DNA of 64,000 nt, from the NCBI GenBank assembly GCA_944323805.1, contig CALUTW010000007.1:54289-118288 (forward strand), given 5' to 3'. The translations under genes were made by a program, and so were the position numbers. Every line of letters starts with the position of its first letter. The first letter of the stretch is position 1. The notes beneath the pieces are model-generated. The model did not search any database and was not told the origin of the DNA. It worked only from the letters and a program-made list of their open reading frames with translations. Positions 1-10,142 of the stretch are shown one piece after another. Source of the stretch: an uncultured Bacteroidales bacterium (GTDB taxonomy: Bacteria; Bacteroidota; Bacteroidia; Bacteroidales; UBA932).

Positions 1-2
1 CG

Positions 3-1304
3 GAGGATTTCAAGGCTCTGGTGGATGAAGCCCATGCCGACGGCATAGCCGTCGTTATGGATATAGTGCACTCGCATTCGGTGGATAACGAGCTGGAGGG
101 GCTGAGCATGTTCGACGGCAGGGATGACCTGTATTTCTATTCCGGAGACATGGGCCGGCATCCGGCATGGGGGTCGAGGTGCTTCAATTACGGCAAGTAC
201 GAGACAATGGGATTCCTCCTGTCGAACTGCAAGTTCTGGATGGAGGAGTATCACATAGACGGATTCCGGTTTGACGGCGTCACAAGCATGCTGTACTGGG
301 ATCACGGGCTCGGGAAGGACTTTGTCGGCTATGACAATTATTTCAACGGGGGAGTGGACGAGTCGGCTGTGACGTATCTGGCTCTGGCCAACATGCTTAT
401 CAGGGAACTTAATCCCGATGCATTTACCATTGCGGAGGATGTGAGCGGAATGGCCGGACTGGCTGCGCCGTTCGAGGCAGGCGGTGTCGGGTTCGACTTC
501 CGCATGAGCATGGGTGTGGCCGACAACTGGATAAAGTGGATAAAGACGCTCCCTGACGAGAAATGGAGCATGGGCGAGATGTGGTGGCAGCTTACCAACA
601 AGCGGGCCGACGAGAAGACGATAAGCTATGCCGAATGCCACGACCAGGCTCTGGTAGGGGACAAGACCATAATATTCCGGCTGATGGACAAGGAGATGTA
701 TTTCCATATGGACAAGAATTCATCATCTCCGATAGTCGACAGGGGAATTGCCCTGCATAAGATGATAAGGCTTGTGACAATGGCGACGGCGGGGGACGGC
801 TATCTGACCTTCATGGGGAACGAGTTCGGGCATCCCGAGTGGATAGACTTCCCGAGGGAGGGCAACGGATGGTCGTACAAGTACGCAAGGAGGCAGTGGT
901 CGCTGGCCGAGCCTGACTATCTGAGGTACAGGAACCTGCTCCTTTTCGACGAGGCAATGGTGCGGCTTGCCCATGCAGAGTCGATTTTTGACGGCAGGCC
1001 TGAGCTGCTGGTCCAGGATGAAGAGAAAAAAATATTAGTATTCAAAAGAATAAGTTGTATCTTTGCGCTCAATTTCAATGCATCAGAGTCATTTTCCGAC
1101 TATGGGTTTGCAGCACCGGCAGGGAAATATGAAGTGGTGCTTGATACCGATGAGAAGGAATTCGACGGATTTTCCCGGCTGAAAAGCGGTGAGACGCATC
1201 TGACTGTGCATGAGAAATCCCCGAACGGCGACCAGAGATACGATGACACCCTGTACCTGTATCTTCCGAGCAGGTGTGCAGTGGTCCTGAAGAAGATAGA
1301 CTGA
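3..1304 (+). CDS. glgB: 1,4-alpha-glucan branching enzyme, GH13_8-like (5' partial)
   Basis: Transfers alpha-1,4 glucan segments to form alpha-1,6 branches in glycogen, in the cytosol. The reading frame is open to the left edge, so the N-terminal CBM48 part lies outside the window. Numbered from the GTG at 21, the GH13 signatures are in order: DIVHSH near residue 14, GFRFDGVTSM with the nucleophile Asp85, TIAEDVSGM with the acid/base Glu139, and AECHDQ with His207/Asp208. The wording around these sites (LSMFDG, GVTSMLYWDHG, QALVGDKT) is closest to the eukaryote-type GH13_8 subfamily rather than E. coli GlgB. The end carries the usual all-beta C domain. It is the first visible gene of the glycogen operon and is followed 30 bp later by the debranching enzyme. 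Only the 5' extent is uncertain. Confidence 0.93.
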   Translation, partial: EDFKALVDEAHADGIAVVMDIVHSHSVDNELEGLSMFDGRDDLYFYSGDMGRHPAWGSRCFNYGKYETMGFLLSNCKFWMEEYHIDGFRFDGVTSMLYWDHGLGKDFVGYDNYFNGGVDESAVTYLALANMLIRELNPDAFTIAEDVSGMAGLAAPFEAGGVGFDFRMSMGVADNWIKWIKTLPDEKWSMGEMWWQLTNKRADEKTISYAECHDQALVGDKTIIFRLMDKEMYFHMDKNSSSPIVDRGIALHKMIRLVTMATAGDGYLTFMGNEFGHPEWIDFPREGNGWSYKYARRQWSLAEPDYLRYRNLLLFDEAMVRLAHAESIFDGRPELLVQDEEKKILVFKRISCIFALNFNASESFSDYGFAAPAGKYEVVLDTDEKEFDGFSRLKSGETHLTVHEKSPNGDQRYDDTLYLYLPSRCAVVLKKID

Positions 1305-1334
1305 GACAATTAACATTAAATATTAATCAACAGT

Positions 1335-3281
1335 ATGGCTTTTCTAAAATTCAACAAGTCCGAGCTTGTCAATCTGGAATACTCGCTGAAGAGGGAGATC
1401 CTTTCCGCGAGCAAGACAGGAGCCTATTGCAACACTTCAATAGTGACATGCAATACAAGACGCTATCACGGACTTCTTGCCGCGCCGGTAGACAGCCTCG
1501 GGGGTGGAAAGTATGTTCTTCTTTCCTCTCTTGACGAGAGTCTCCTCATGAACGGCAGGCAGTTCAACCTTGGCATCCATTGCTACGGGGATGTGTATGA
1601 GCCGAGAGGTCATAAGTATATTGTCGACTTTGACGCTGATCCGGAGCCGAAGATTACCTACAAGGTGGGCGGGATCCTTTTCAGCAAGACAATCCTTATG
1701 GTTCCCGACAGCGACCAGGTCATGATCAGGTATGACCTGCTTGAGGCGCCTATGAAGACTACGCTCATACTGAAGCCGTTCCTGGCCTTCAGAAATGTGC
1801 ACAGCCTTACTCATCAGAATCCCGAGGCGGACACTTCCTTCAAGGAGGTGGACGGCGGTGTATCTTTCTGCCTTTACAAAGGTTTCCCGGAACTTAATCT
1901 CCAGCTCAGCAGCAAGTCCCAGTTCCGCTACATGCCTTACTGGTATAACGGCATCACGTATTCCGATGAGCTGAGAAGAGGCTTCGAATGCAAGGAGGAC
2001 CTCTTTGTCCCAGGAACATTCGTCACAGACCTCAAGCCTGGCGAGTCGATAGTCTTCTCGGCATCTGTCAGGACGGAGAATCCGAAGCAGATGAAGAGAC
2101 GTTTCTCCGACATTGTGCGCAAGGATGAGGAAATAGAAAGCAACCATGACCTGCTTGTCCATGATGCAGACCTGCTTAAATGCAACCGCAACGGACACGA
2201 GAGGATAAACGCCGGGTTCTCATGGCTTGAGACCGGTCTCCTGAGAGAGACAATAGAGTCATTGCCGGGACTTACCCTGTATGCGGGGGATAACGGCAAG
2301 GAGTTCGAGGAGATCCTCGACAACCTCATCTCGGAGGAACAGGACAGGCTTCTCCGCCGGACTACCCAGGTAGAGGCTCCGCTCAGGCTTACGGATACCA
2401 TCCAGCAGTATATACATTTTACCGGGGAAGAGAAACGTATCTGGACAAAGTACGGCAAGCTGCTCAAGAACATAATCGACAGCTATGCCCCGGGCAAGAG
2501 GAAGGAGATCACGATGCATCCGAACGGTCTCCTGTGGGCCCAGATGGACCGTGTCGCCCTCTCATGGATGAATGCATATGTGGACGGCTATCCTGTCACG
2601 GAAAGGGCCGGATACCAGGTGGATACCAATGCCATGTGGTATAATGCGCTCTGCTTCGCCCTTGACATGGAGAAGAAATACGGGGCGAAGTCAAGTGCCT
2701 TCGCAGCCCGCTGGAGCCATGTGAGGGATCTTGTGCAGGCCAATTTCCAGCCTGTGTTCTGGAATCCGGAGCATGGCTATCTTGCCGACTATGTCAACAA
2801 TTCCGGACAGAATCTCGATGTCCGTCCGAACCAGCTCTTCGCGATATGCCTCGACTACTCTCCGGTAGAGGACGAGGTAAAGTCCGCCGTGATATCGGTC
2901 ATCAACAATGAACTTGTGACATCACGCGGAATAAGGACCCTTTCTCCTCGCAATCCTATGTACAGGGGCGTATATGAGGGGTCACAGAGAGACAGGGACC
3001 TTGCATATCATCAGGGATGTGCCTTCCCGTCACTCCTCGGTCCGTATATCGATGTCTGCTTCAAGATGATCGGCAAGACATTCTACAAGAAGGCCGAATA
3101 TCTGACAGAAGGCTTCTATGCCGATATCAGCAAGCATGGCGTAGGCGCATTCTCCGAGCTCTATGACGGAGACCCTCCTCATGAGGCTCACGGAGCGATT
3201 TCGTCTGCCTGCAGTACGGCAGCCCTGTTGAGAGTAGATTATCTGATGAACAAATACAAATATAAGGAGGATAAGAAATGA
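1335..3281 (+). CDS. Glycogen debranching enzyme, amylo-alpha-1,6-glucosidase (GH133)
   Basis: Predicted to hydrolyse alpha-1,6 branch stubs during glycogen breakdown. The 648-residue protein has the GDE N-terminal beta domain, with the typical NTRRYHGLL motif at residues 40-48. An (alpha/alpha)6-type GDE_C domain follows from about residue 270, with HPNGLLWAQ, VRPNQLFAI, RGVYEG and a YHQGCAFPSLLGPYIDV stretch near the C terminus that matches the family's YHQG...P..LG..I signature. There is no signal peptide, so it is cytosolic. The ATG at 1335 lacks a Shine-Dalgarno sequence, as is normal in this phylum. The last four bases overlap the next start codon (ATGA), which implies translational coupling within the glycogen operon. 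Confidence 0.93.
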   Translation: MAFLKFNKSELVNLEYSLKREILSASKTGAYCNTSIVTCNTRRYHGLLAAPVDSLGGGKYVLLSSLDESLLMNGRQFNLGIHCYGDVYEPRGHKYIVDFDADPEPKITYKVGGILFSKTILMVPDSDQVMIRYDLLEAPMKTTLILKPFLAFRNVHSLTHQNPEADTSFKEVDGGVSFCLYKGFPELNLQLSSKSQFRYMPYWYNGITYSDELRRGFECKEDLFVPGTFVTDLKPGESIVFSASVRTENPKQMKRRFSDIVRKDEEIESNHDLLVHDADLLKCNRNGHERINAGFSWLETGLLRETIESLPGLTLYAGDNGKEFEEILDNLISEEQDRLLRRTTQVEAPLRLTDTIQQYIHFTGEEKRIWTKYGKLLKNIIDSYAPGKRKEITMHPNGLLWAQMDRVALSWMNAYVDGYPVTERAGYQVDTNAMWYNALCFALDMEKKYGAKSSAFAARWSHVRDLVQANFQPVFWNPEHGYLADYVNNSGQNLDVRPNQLFAICLDYSPVEDEVKSAVISVINNELVTSRGIRTLSPRNPMYRGVYEGSQRDRDLAYHQGCAFPSLLGPYIDVCFKMIGKTFYKKAEYLTEGFYADISKHGVGAFSELYDGDPPHEAHGAISSACSTAALLRVDYLMNKYKYKEDKK

Positions 3282-4567
3282 AGGTCCTGATGTTCGGATG
3301 GGAATTCCCTCCTCATATTGCCGGAGGACTGGGAACAGCATGCTATGGAATGACCAAGGGGCTTGCATCCCATGATGTCGATGTGCTTTTCGTGATGCCG
3401 TCTGCATCCGGCGATGAAGACCAGAGCGCGGTAAAGATCATCAATGCCAGTGATGTGCCGGTGGATACGGTCAGCACGTCTGTCGACGAGTTCCTCGGCA
3501 AGGTCCAGTTCGTGCACATAGGCTCGAATATGGTGCCATATGTCGACCCTGAGGATTTTACCCAGATGGTCGAGGAAGAAAGGAAGAAGCAGATCAAGAG
3601 TTTCCGTGTACAGTACGGGCAGAAATACAGATTCTCCGGGAAATACGGGGCGAATCTTATGGAGGAAGTCGCAAGATATGCGATGGTCGGGGCTACGATA
3701 GCTCTCCAGCATGCCGATGAGATAGACGTCATCCATGCGCACGACTGGCTTACATATCTCGCCGGGATTGCCGCCAAGAGACTTACAGGCAAGCCTCTTG
3801 TCGTGCATGTGCATGCGACTTCATTTGACCGCAGCAGCGACGACCATATCGATACACGCGTCTATGACCTTGAAAAGAAGGGAATGGAGGCGGCCGACAG
3901 GGTAATCGCTGTCAGCGACCTGACAAGAAACATTGTTATCAACAAGTACGGCATATCCCCTGACAAGGTTGTGACAGTCCACAATGCTGTCGACTTCAGC
4001 GGCAGGGAGAATATTGCCGTGGAAAGAGGTGTAAAGGACAAGGTCGTGACCTTCCTCGGGCGAATAACCTTCCAGAAGGGGCCTGAATACTTCATAGAGG
4101 CTGCTGCAAAGGTGCTCAAGCGCTGCAACCACGTGCGCTTCGTGATGGCCGGCAGCGGCGATATGATGAACAGGTGTATCCGCCATGTCGCACGTCTCGG
4201 CATTTCCGACAGGTTCCATTTCACGGGATTCCTCCGGGGGGCCGATGTGCAGAAGATGTTTGCACTGTCGGATGTGTATATCATGCCGTCGGTATCCGAG
4301 CCGTTCGGCATATCGCCTCTTGAGGCAATGAGAACCAATGTGCCGAGTATCATTTCAAAGCAGTCCGGTGTGGCTGAAGTCCTGAAATATGCCATCAAGG
4401 TGGATTTCTGGGACATAGATGCCATGGCGGATGCCATATACGGCCTGTTGAACTATCCTGCGATGGCAGACATGGCTGCACGTTGCGGATATGAGGAGGT
4501 CAACACCCTGAAATGGAACAATGCGGCATATAAGGTCAAGAAAGTTTACGAGTCAGTGATAAAATAA
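3278..4567 (+). CDS. Glycosyltransferase family 4 protein of the glycogen operon
   Basis: A 429-residue GT-B enzyme. The N terminus (KVLMFGWEFPPHIAGGLGTA) is the nucleotide-sugar glycosyltransferase start seen in GT4/GT5 enzymes acting on alpha-glucans. The C-terminal domain holds FLGRITFQKGPEYFIEAA and the E-x7-E pair Glu341/Glu349 in SEPFGISPLEAM, which binds the donor nucleotide sugar. There is no membrane segment. It lies between the debranching enzyme (4-bp overlap) and the GH57 gene (16-bp gap), so an alpha-glucan substrate is likely. It could be a maltooligosaccharide- or glycogen-elongating enzyme; the exact donor and acceptor cannot be read from sequence. Homologues annotated only as group 1 glycosyltransferase are common in this setting. 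Confidence 0.85.
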   Translation: MKVLMFGWEFPPHIAGGLGTACYGMTKGLASHDVDVLFVMPSASGDEDQSAVKIINASDVPVDTVSTSVDEFLGKVQFVHIGSNMVPYVDPEDFTQMVEEERKKQIKSFRVQYGQKYRFSGKYGANLMEEVARYAMVGATIALQHADEIDVIHAHDWLTYLAGIAAKRLTGKPLVVHVHATSFDRSSDDHIDTRVYDLEKKGMEAADRVIAVSDLTRNIVINKYGISPDKVVTVHNAVDFSGRENIAVERGVKDKVVTFLGRITFQKGPEYFIEAAAKVLKRCNHVRFVMAGSGDMMNRCIRHVARLGISDRFHFTGFLRGADVQKMFALSDVYIMPSVSEPFGISPLEAMRTNVPSIISKQSGVAEVLKYAIKVDFWDIDAMADAIYGLLNYPAMADMAARCGYEEVNTLKWNNAAYKVKKVYESVIK

Positions 4568-4583
4568 AAACCCAGGTATAATT

Positions 4584-5903
4584 ATGAAAAAGAGTATTTG
4601 TCTGTATTTCCAGGTCCATCAGCCAAACAGATTGAGACTGTACAGATTTTTTGACATAGGGAAAGATTCCCATTACTATGACGATTTCGCCAACAGGACA
4701 ATCCTCAGAAGGGTTGCACAGAGGTGTTATCTTCCGATGAACGCCCTTCTTCTGGAGATGATAGGCCGTTACAAGGGAGAGTTCAAGGTGGCATTCTCGA
4801 TTTCCGGTTCTGTCATCGAGCAGTTTGACAGGTACGCTCCGGAAGTCATCGAAAGCTTCAGGAAACTTGCCGAGACCGGCTGTGTGGAATTCCTTTCGGA
4901 GACATATTATCATTCCCTTGCATCGCTTGCATCTCCGGACGAGTTCAAGCATCAGGTAATGAAGCATAAGGAGACGATAGAGCATTATTTCGGGGTATCC
5001 CCGAAGTCGTTCAGGAATACCGAGCTCATATATTCTGACGCCATTGGCTCTATGGTATATGACATGGGATTCAAGACCATGCTTACGGAAGGTGCAAAGC
5101 ACGTGCTCGGATGGAAGAGCCCTAACTACGTCTATTCAGGAGCAATGGCTCCAAAGCTGAAGCTCCTCCTCAAGAATTCTTCCCTCAGCGATGATATCGC
5201 ATTCCGTTTCTCGGACAAGAACTGGCCTGACTGGCCTCTTACAGGGGAGAAATATCTCTCATGGATCAAGGCTTCTGCCCAGAACGACGAGATTGTCAAT
5301 CTTTTCATGGATTATGAGACATTCGGCGAGCACCAGAAGGCTCAGAGCGGCATATTCGATTTCATGAGATACTTCCCTGACGTAGTGCTCAAGGACGGGG
5401 AATTCGAGTTCGTGACCCCTGCACAGGCGGCCAAGAAGCATAATGCCGTAGACGTGCTCGATGTTCCGGACCCTATTTCATGGGCAGACGAGGAAAGGGA
5501 TGTCACTGCATGGCTCGGAAACGAGCTGCAGAACGATGCGTTCGGCAAGCTGTACGGACTTGAAGAGAAGCTGTCCATTGTAGATGACGACGCCCTCTGG
5601 TCCGACTACGGCCATCTCCAGGAAAGCGACCATTTCTATTACATGTGCACCAAGTTCTTCTCCGATGGTGCAGTGCATAAATATTTCAACCCGTATGATA
5701 CTCCATATGAGGCATTTATCAATTACATGAATGTCCTCAGCGACTTTATGGTAAGGGTTGATGATGCAATTTCCGTTTCAGATGCTAAATTTGCAGCTCC
5801 GAAAGCGGGCGCCAAGGCAAAGGCTGCCAAGACAGTCAAGGCCAAGGCTGGTGAGAAGCCAGCTGCGCCAAAGAAGAGAACAGTAAAAACCAAAAAACAG
5901 TAG
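4584..5903 (+). CDS. GH57 alpha-amylase/4-alpha-glucanotransferase-like enzyme with Lys/Ala-rich tail
   Basis: A retaining alpha-glucan-active enzyme of the glycogen operon. The GH57 conserved regions are visible: HQP at residues 12-14, FRNTELIYSD with the likely nucleophile Glu147, and MDYETFGEHQ with the likely acid/base Asp243. The catalytic part ends near residue 400. It is followed by about 35 residues made almost only of Lys, Ala, Pro, Gly, Thr and Arg, resembling histone-H1-type tails. That tail is unusual for the family and could bind polyanions or another protein. Start is the ATG at 4584. The stop codon abuts the ATG of the synthase-phosphorylase gene without a gap. Whether it hydrolyses or transfers glucan is not decided by sequence. 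Confidence 0.9.
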   Translation: MKKSICLYFQVHQPNRLRLYRFFDIGKDSHYYDDFANRTILRRVAQRCYLPMNALLLEMIGRYKGEFKVAFSISGSVIEQFDRYAPEVIESFRKLAETGCVEFLSETYYHSLASLASPDEFKHQVMKHKETIEHYFGVSPKSFRNTELIYSDAIGSMVYDMGFKTMLTEGAKHVLGWKSPNYVYSGAMAPKLKLLLKNSSLSDDIAFRFSDKNWPDWPLTGEKYLSWIKASAQNDEIVNLFMDYETFGEHQKAQSGIFDFMRYFPDVVLKDGEFEFVTPAQAAKKHNAVDVLDVPDPISWADEERDVTAWLGNELQNDAFGKLYGLEEKLSIVDDDALWSDYGHLQESDHFYYMCTKFFSDGAVHKYFNPYDTPYEAFINYMNVLSDFMVRVDDAISVSDAKFAAPKAGAKAKAAKTVKAKAGEKPAAPKKRTVKTKKQ

Positions 5904-8900
5904 ATGAGCAAAGAATTGATCAGACCGGATTACCTGTTTGAGATCAGTTGGGAAGTCTGCAATAAGGTAGGGGGAATCTATACGGTCATTGCGACCAAGT
6001 CCCTCTACCTTAAAAGCGAACTTAAGAGACATCATATACTGATCGGTCCGGATGTATGGATGGATACTGAAAGCAATCCGGACTTTATCGAAGATCCGCA
6101 TCTTTACAGCGCCTGGAGGTCAAAAGCAGCGGCCGAAGGCCTTAGAATCAGAGTCGGCAAGTGGAACATACCCGGCAAGCCGGTGGCCATACTTGTCAAT
6201 TTCAAGCAGTTTATTACCCAGAAGGATGAGATTCTTACCGAATTCTGGAAGAAATTCGGCGTTGATTCGCTTACCGGCAACTGGGACTACATTGAATCCG
6301 CCCTTTTCGGCTACGCGGCAGGAAAGGTCATAGAGAGTTTCTACAGATTCAATCTGAGTCCTTCAGACAAGGTTGTCGCCCAGTTCCATGAATGGATGAC
6401 CGGAGCGGGTCTGCTCTATATCAAGGGCGCCGGACTTCCTATCGCTACGGTCTTCACGACCCATGCGACTGTTGTCGGGAGATGTCTTGCAGGCAATAAC
6501 CTTCCGCTGTATGATGCCATGGGCGTATACAACGGCGATGCAAAGGCAAAGGATTTCAATGTCCTTGCCAGGCATTCCCTTGAGAAGCATTCGGCACAGG
6601 CATCGGACATATTCACTACGGTCAGCGAGATAACGGCTGCTGAATGCAAGCAGTTCCTTGAAAGGGACATAGACGTCGTTACACCTAACGGATTCGAGAA
6701 CAGCTTCACTCCGGCTGACGATGAGGAGTATGAGAAGAAGCGCAAGGCTGCCAGGAACAGGTTCATCGAGGTGGCTGCCGCGATGTCCGGTGAGGCTGTG
6801 CCGGAGAATTCCGTGTTCATCGGCATCGGTGGCCGGTACGAATACAAGAACAAGGGTATCGATGTGTTCATAGATGCCCTGGACAGACTCAACAAGTCGG
6901 ATTTCGAGGGCAAGAGCATACAGGCATTCATAATGATCCCTTCCGGCAACAACGGGGCCGACAAGGAGCTTGTGGCTAAGCTTGCCGGCAACGGGTCGGA
7001 CTATGTGACGCGTACTTCCCATTATCTGATGGACCCGGAGTACGATATCATTACCAGAAGGCTTAATGAACTCAACTTCAGGAACGCACCTGGAGACAAG
7101 GTAAAGGTCTATTTCATCCCGTCCTACCTCAACGGCAATGACGGGGTCTTCAACATGACATACTACGATCTCCTTGTCGGGCTTGACCTGACGCTGTTCC
7201 CTTCATATTATGAACCGTGGGGATATACCCCGCTCGAGAGCCTTGCGTTCAAGGTGCCTACCCTTACCACCACGCTTGCAGGCTTCGGTCTCTGGGTCCG
7301 TACACATTACGGCAAGGAGCATCCGGGGATAAGTGTAGTGGCACGTAACGATTCCAATTACAATAACGTTGTCGAAGACGTTGTCGGCAGGGTAAAGGAG
7401 ATTGCGCGCCTTAACAAGGAGACCAGGAAGGTCTACATGGACAATGCAAAGGAAGTGTCCGAAGTAGCCCTGTGGGAAAACAACATAATATATTACAAGG
7501 AAGCTTATTCAAAAGCTTTGGAAAAAGTCATATCAGAAAAAGGAGCATTCCCGGAAGCAAGGGATGATAAATCGATGCAATACACGAAGATAGATGTAAA
7601 CCAGCCGTCATGGACAAGCGTGTTCATCTCACGCCATCTGCCTGACAGGCTGAAAGGACTGGAAATACTTTCAAGAAACCTCTGGTGGTGCTGGAACGAA
7701 TCTGCGAAGAATCTTTTCAGCCGCGTAGACCCTGCCGCCTGGAAGGCATCAGGGGAAAACCCTATCGCAATGCTTGACATGGTAAGCCTCAAGCGTTACA
7801 AGGCTCTTGAAAATGACGAGGATTTTGTGACTTCACTGGATTCCGTAATGACGGAGTTCAACGAGTACATGGCTCTCAAGGCAGAACGTAAAAGCCCTTC
7901 AATAGCTTATTTCTGCATGGAGTATGGACTTGACACCTCCCTGAAGATCTATTCAGGAGGACTCGGAATACTTGCCGGAGACTATCTTAAGGAGACCAGC
8001 GACATGAACACCAATATGGTGGCTGTCGGCCTTCTCTACAGATACGGATATTTTACGCAGATACTGTCCTCTCAGGGGAATCAGGTAGCAAAATATGATG
8101 CCCAGGACTTCATGAAGATTCCGGCATCGCCTGTACGTGATGCGTCCGGCAACTGGATGACAGTCAGCCTGGCATTCCCTGGCAGGAATCTCCATGCAAG
8201 GATGTGGAGAGTAGATGTCGGACGTACAGAGCTGTATCTGCTCGACACCGACTATGAGGAGAATCTGCCGGAGGACAGGTCAATTACCCACCATCTTTAT
8301 GGCGGTGACTGGGAGAACCGTCTGAAACAGGAACTGCTCCTCGGTATCGGTGGAATAAGGGCCCTCAGGAAGCTCGGGCTTAATCCTGAGGTATATCACT
8401 GCAACGAAGGCCATGCCGCATTCATAGGGCTTGAGAGGCTTTACGAGTACATCTCGAAGGATAACCTCGATTTCCCTGAGGCAATGGAAGTCGTAAGGTC
8501 TTCATCCCTGTTCACGACGCATACTCCTGTACCTGCAGGTCACGATGCATTCGATGAGGGGCTGCTCAGGAAGTATATAGGGCATTATCCTCAGCGTCTC
8601 AAGATAGACTGGCAGACAATGATGGGGCTCGGCAAGATCAATGCGGCAGATGCTGGAGAGAAATTCTCGATGAGTTATCTTGCCGCCAATATCTCCCAGG
8701 AGGTCAACGGCGTATCATGGCTTCACGGAAAAGTGAGCCAGGACATCTTCTCGAAGATGTGGCCGGGCTATCTTCCTGAGGAACTACATGTCAGCTATGT
8801 CACTAACGGTGTACATTATCCTACATGGACGGCTCCGGAATGGAAGGATATCCATGCAAAGGTGTTCGGGGAAGAGTTCAAGACCCACCATTATGACAAG

Positions 8901-10142
8901 TCATGCTTCGAGGGAATATACAAGGTGTCCGACGCAGAGGTATGGAATGTGAGGACAACATTGAGGGCCAAGCTTATAGCTGCTATCAAGGACCGTCTCT
9001 CCAATCCTTCTGCAACCAACCATTATTCGCCTCGTCAGATTGTGACCATAAAGGATACGCTCCGCGACGATGTGCTTACAATCGGATTCGCAAGACGTTT
9101 CGCAACCTACAAGAGGGCACACCTCCTGTTCAGGGACCTTGACAGGCTCAATGATATCGTCAACAATCCTGACCGTCCTGTACAGTTCATCTTTGCCGGC
9201 AAGGCTCATCCTGCGGACAAGGCGGGACAGGACCTTATAAAGATGATAGTGGATATCTCAAAGCAGGACAGGTTCATCGGAAAGATCGTGTTTGTGCCTG
9301 ACTATGACATTACGCTCGCCAAGCTGCTTGTCCAGGGTGTCGATGTGTGGATGAACAATCCGACAAGGCCTCTCGAAGCTTCGGGAACATCCGGAGAGAA
9401 GGCTGCGATGAACGGAGTCATGCATTTCTCGGTACTCGACGGCTGGTGGGTTGAAGGGTATAAGAAAGGCGCAGGCTGGGCTCTGCCGATGGAAAGGACA
9501 TACGATGACCAGAACTATCAGGACGAGCTCGATGCCGCAACAATCTATACAATCATCGAGAATGATATCGCCCCTACTTTCTACAGGAAGGACGGTTCAT
9601 ACGGATATTCATCGGAGTGGATCCAGTTCATAAAGAATACTGTCGCCATGGTGGCATGCAATTTCACGACGAACAGGATGCTTACCGACTATATCAACCA
9701 GTATTATGTCCCTCAGTCGGAAAGGGAGGCAACACTTGTCGCCGATGACTACAGCATTGCCCGCGAGATTGCCGCATGGAAGAAGCATATGCGCAGGGAA
9801 TGGCAGAATGTCGGTGTCATATCCGTCGTGAAGCCGGACAGCTCATATGATGATGTCTCCCTCGGCAATGACTTCAAGTCGGAGGTCGTACTCAACATAG
9901 GGGATCTCCAGCCTGAGGAAATCGGGGTAGAGCTTCTCTTTGCTACAGCCGATACGAAGGGCCGCCTCCATATCCAGGAGAAATATGAATTCTCCCCTGT
10001 GGAGCACAACGACGGAGTGGCCAGGTATCAGGCAATGATTCTTCCGGAGCGCACCGGTCTGTACCAGGTGGCTGCGAGAATCTATGCAAAGAATCCGCTG
10101 TTGCCTCACAGACAGGATTTTGAACTTGTAAGATGGTTATAG
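5904..10142 (+). CDS. Glycogen synthase (GT3-like) fused to alpha-glucan phosphorylase (GT35-like)
   Basis: A 1412-residue protein with two glycogen enzymes in one chain. Residues about 1-545 resemble eukaryote-type GT3 glycogen synthase: the start FEISWEVCNKVGGIYTVI and the donor-binding FPSYYEPWGYTPLES with Glu437 and Glu445. Residues about 575-690 match the phosphorylase N-terminal DUF3417 module (LSRNLWWCWNESAKNLF). The rest is a GT35 alpha-glucan phosphorylase of the bacterial/archaeal short type, with MEYGLDTSLKIYSGGLG, EGHAAF, and EASGTSGEKAAMNG, where Lys1166 is the expected pyridoxal-phosphate lysine. The catalytic residues look intact in both halves, so one polypeptide may both extend and phosphorolyse glucan. 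It directly follows the GH57 stop and overlaps ribF by 10 bp. I believe fusions of this type occur in other Bacteroidales, but cannot verify it here. Confidence 0.9.
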   Translation: MSKELIRPDYLFEISWEVCNKVGGIYTVIATKSLYLKSELKRHHILIGPDVWMDTESNPDFIEDPHLYSAWRSKAAAEGLRIRVGKWNIPGKPVAILVNFKQFITQKDEILTEFWKKFGVDSLTGNWDYIESALFGYAAGKVIESFYRFNLSPSDKVVAQFHEWMTGAGLLYIKGAGLPIATVFTTHATVVGRCLAGNNLPLYDAMGVYNGDAKAKDFNVLARHSLEKHSAQASDIFTTVSEITAAECKQFLERDIDVVTPNGFENSFTPADDEEYEKKRKAARNRFIEVAAAMSGEAVPENSVFIGIGGRYEYKNKGIDVFIDALDRLNKSDFEGKSIQAFIMIPSGNNGADKELVAKLAGNGSDYVTRTSHYLMDPEYDIITRRLNELNFRNAPGDKVKVYFIPSYLNGNDGVFNMTYYDLLVGLDLTLFPSYYEPWGYTPLESLAFKVPTLTTTLAGFGLWVRTHYGKEHPGISVVARNDSNYNNVVEDVVGRVKEIARLNKETRKVYMDNAKEVSEVALWENNIIYYKEAYSKALEKVISEKGAFPEARDDKSMQYTKIDVNQPSWTSVFISRHLPDRLKGLEILSRNLWWCWNESAKNLFSRVDPAAWKASGENPIAMLDMVSLKRYKALENDEDFVTSLDSVMTEFNEYMALKAERKSPSIAYFCMEYGLDTSLKIYSGGLGILAGDYLKETSDMNTNMVAVGLLYRYGYFTQILSSQGNQVAKYDAQDFMKIPASPVRDASGNWMTVSLAFPGRNLHARMWRVDVGRTELYLLDTDYEENLPEDRSITHHLYGGDWENRLKQELLLGIGGIRALRKLGLNPEVYHCNEGHAAFIGLERLYEYISKDNLDFPEAMEVVRSSSLFTTHTPVPAGHDAFDEGLLRKYIGHYPQRLKIDWQTMMGLGKINAADAGEKFSMSYLAANISQEVNGVSWLHGKVSQDIFSKMWPGYLPEELHVSYVTNGVHYPTWTAPEWKDIHAKVFGEEFKTHHYDKSCFEGIYKVSDAEVWNVRTTLRAKLIAAIKDRLSNPSATNHYSPRQIVTIKDTLRDDVLTIGFARRFATYKRAHLLFRDLDRLNDIVNNPDRPVQFIFAGKAHPADKAGQDLIKMIVDISKQDRFIGKIVFVPDYDITLAKLLVQGVDVWMNNPTRPLEASGTSGEKAAMNGVMHFSVLDGWWVEGYKKGAGWALPMERTYDDQNYQDELDAATIYTIIENDIAPTFYRKDGSYGYSSEWIQFIKNTVAMVACNFTTNRMLTDYINQYYVPQSEREATLVADDYSIAREIAAWKKHMRREWQNVGVISVVKPDSSYDDVSLGNDFKSEVVLNIGDLQPEEIGVELLFATADTKGRLHIQEKYEFSPVEHNDGVARYQAMILPERTGLYQVAARIYAKNPLLPHRQDFELVRWL

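Noticed and set aside
10040..10133. FMN riboswitch before ribF
   Set aside because: ribF starts inside the preceding coding sequence; there is no leader space and no conserved riboswitch core.
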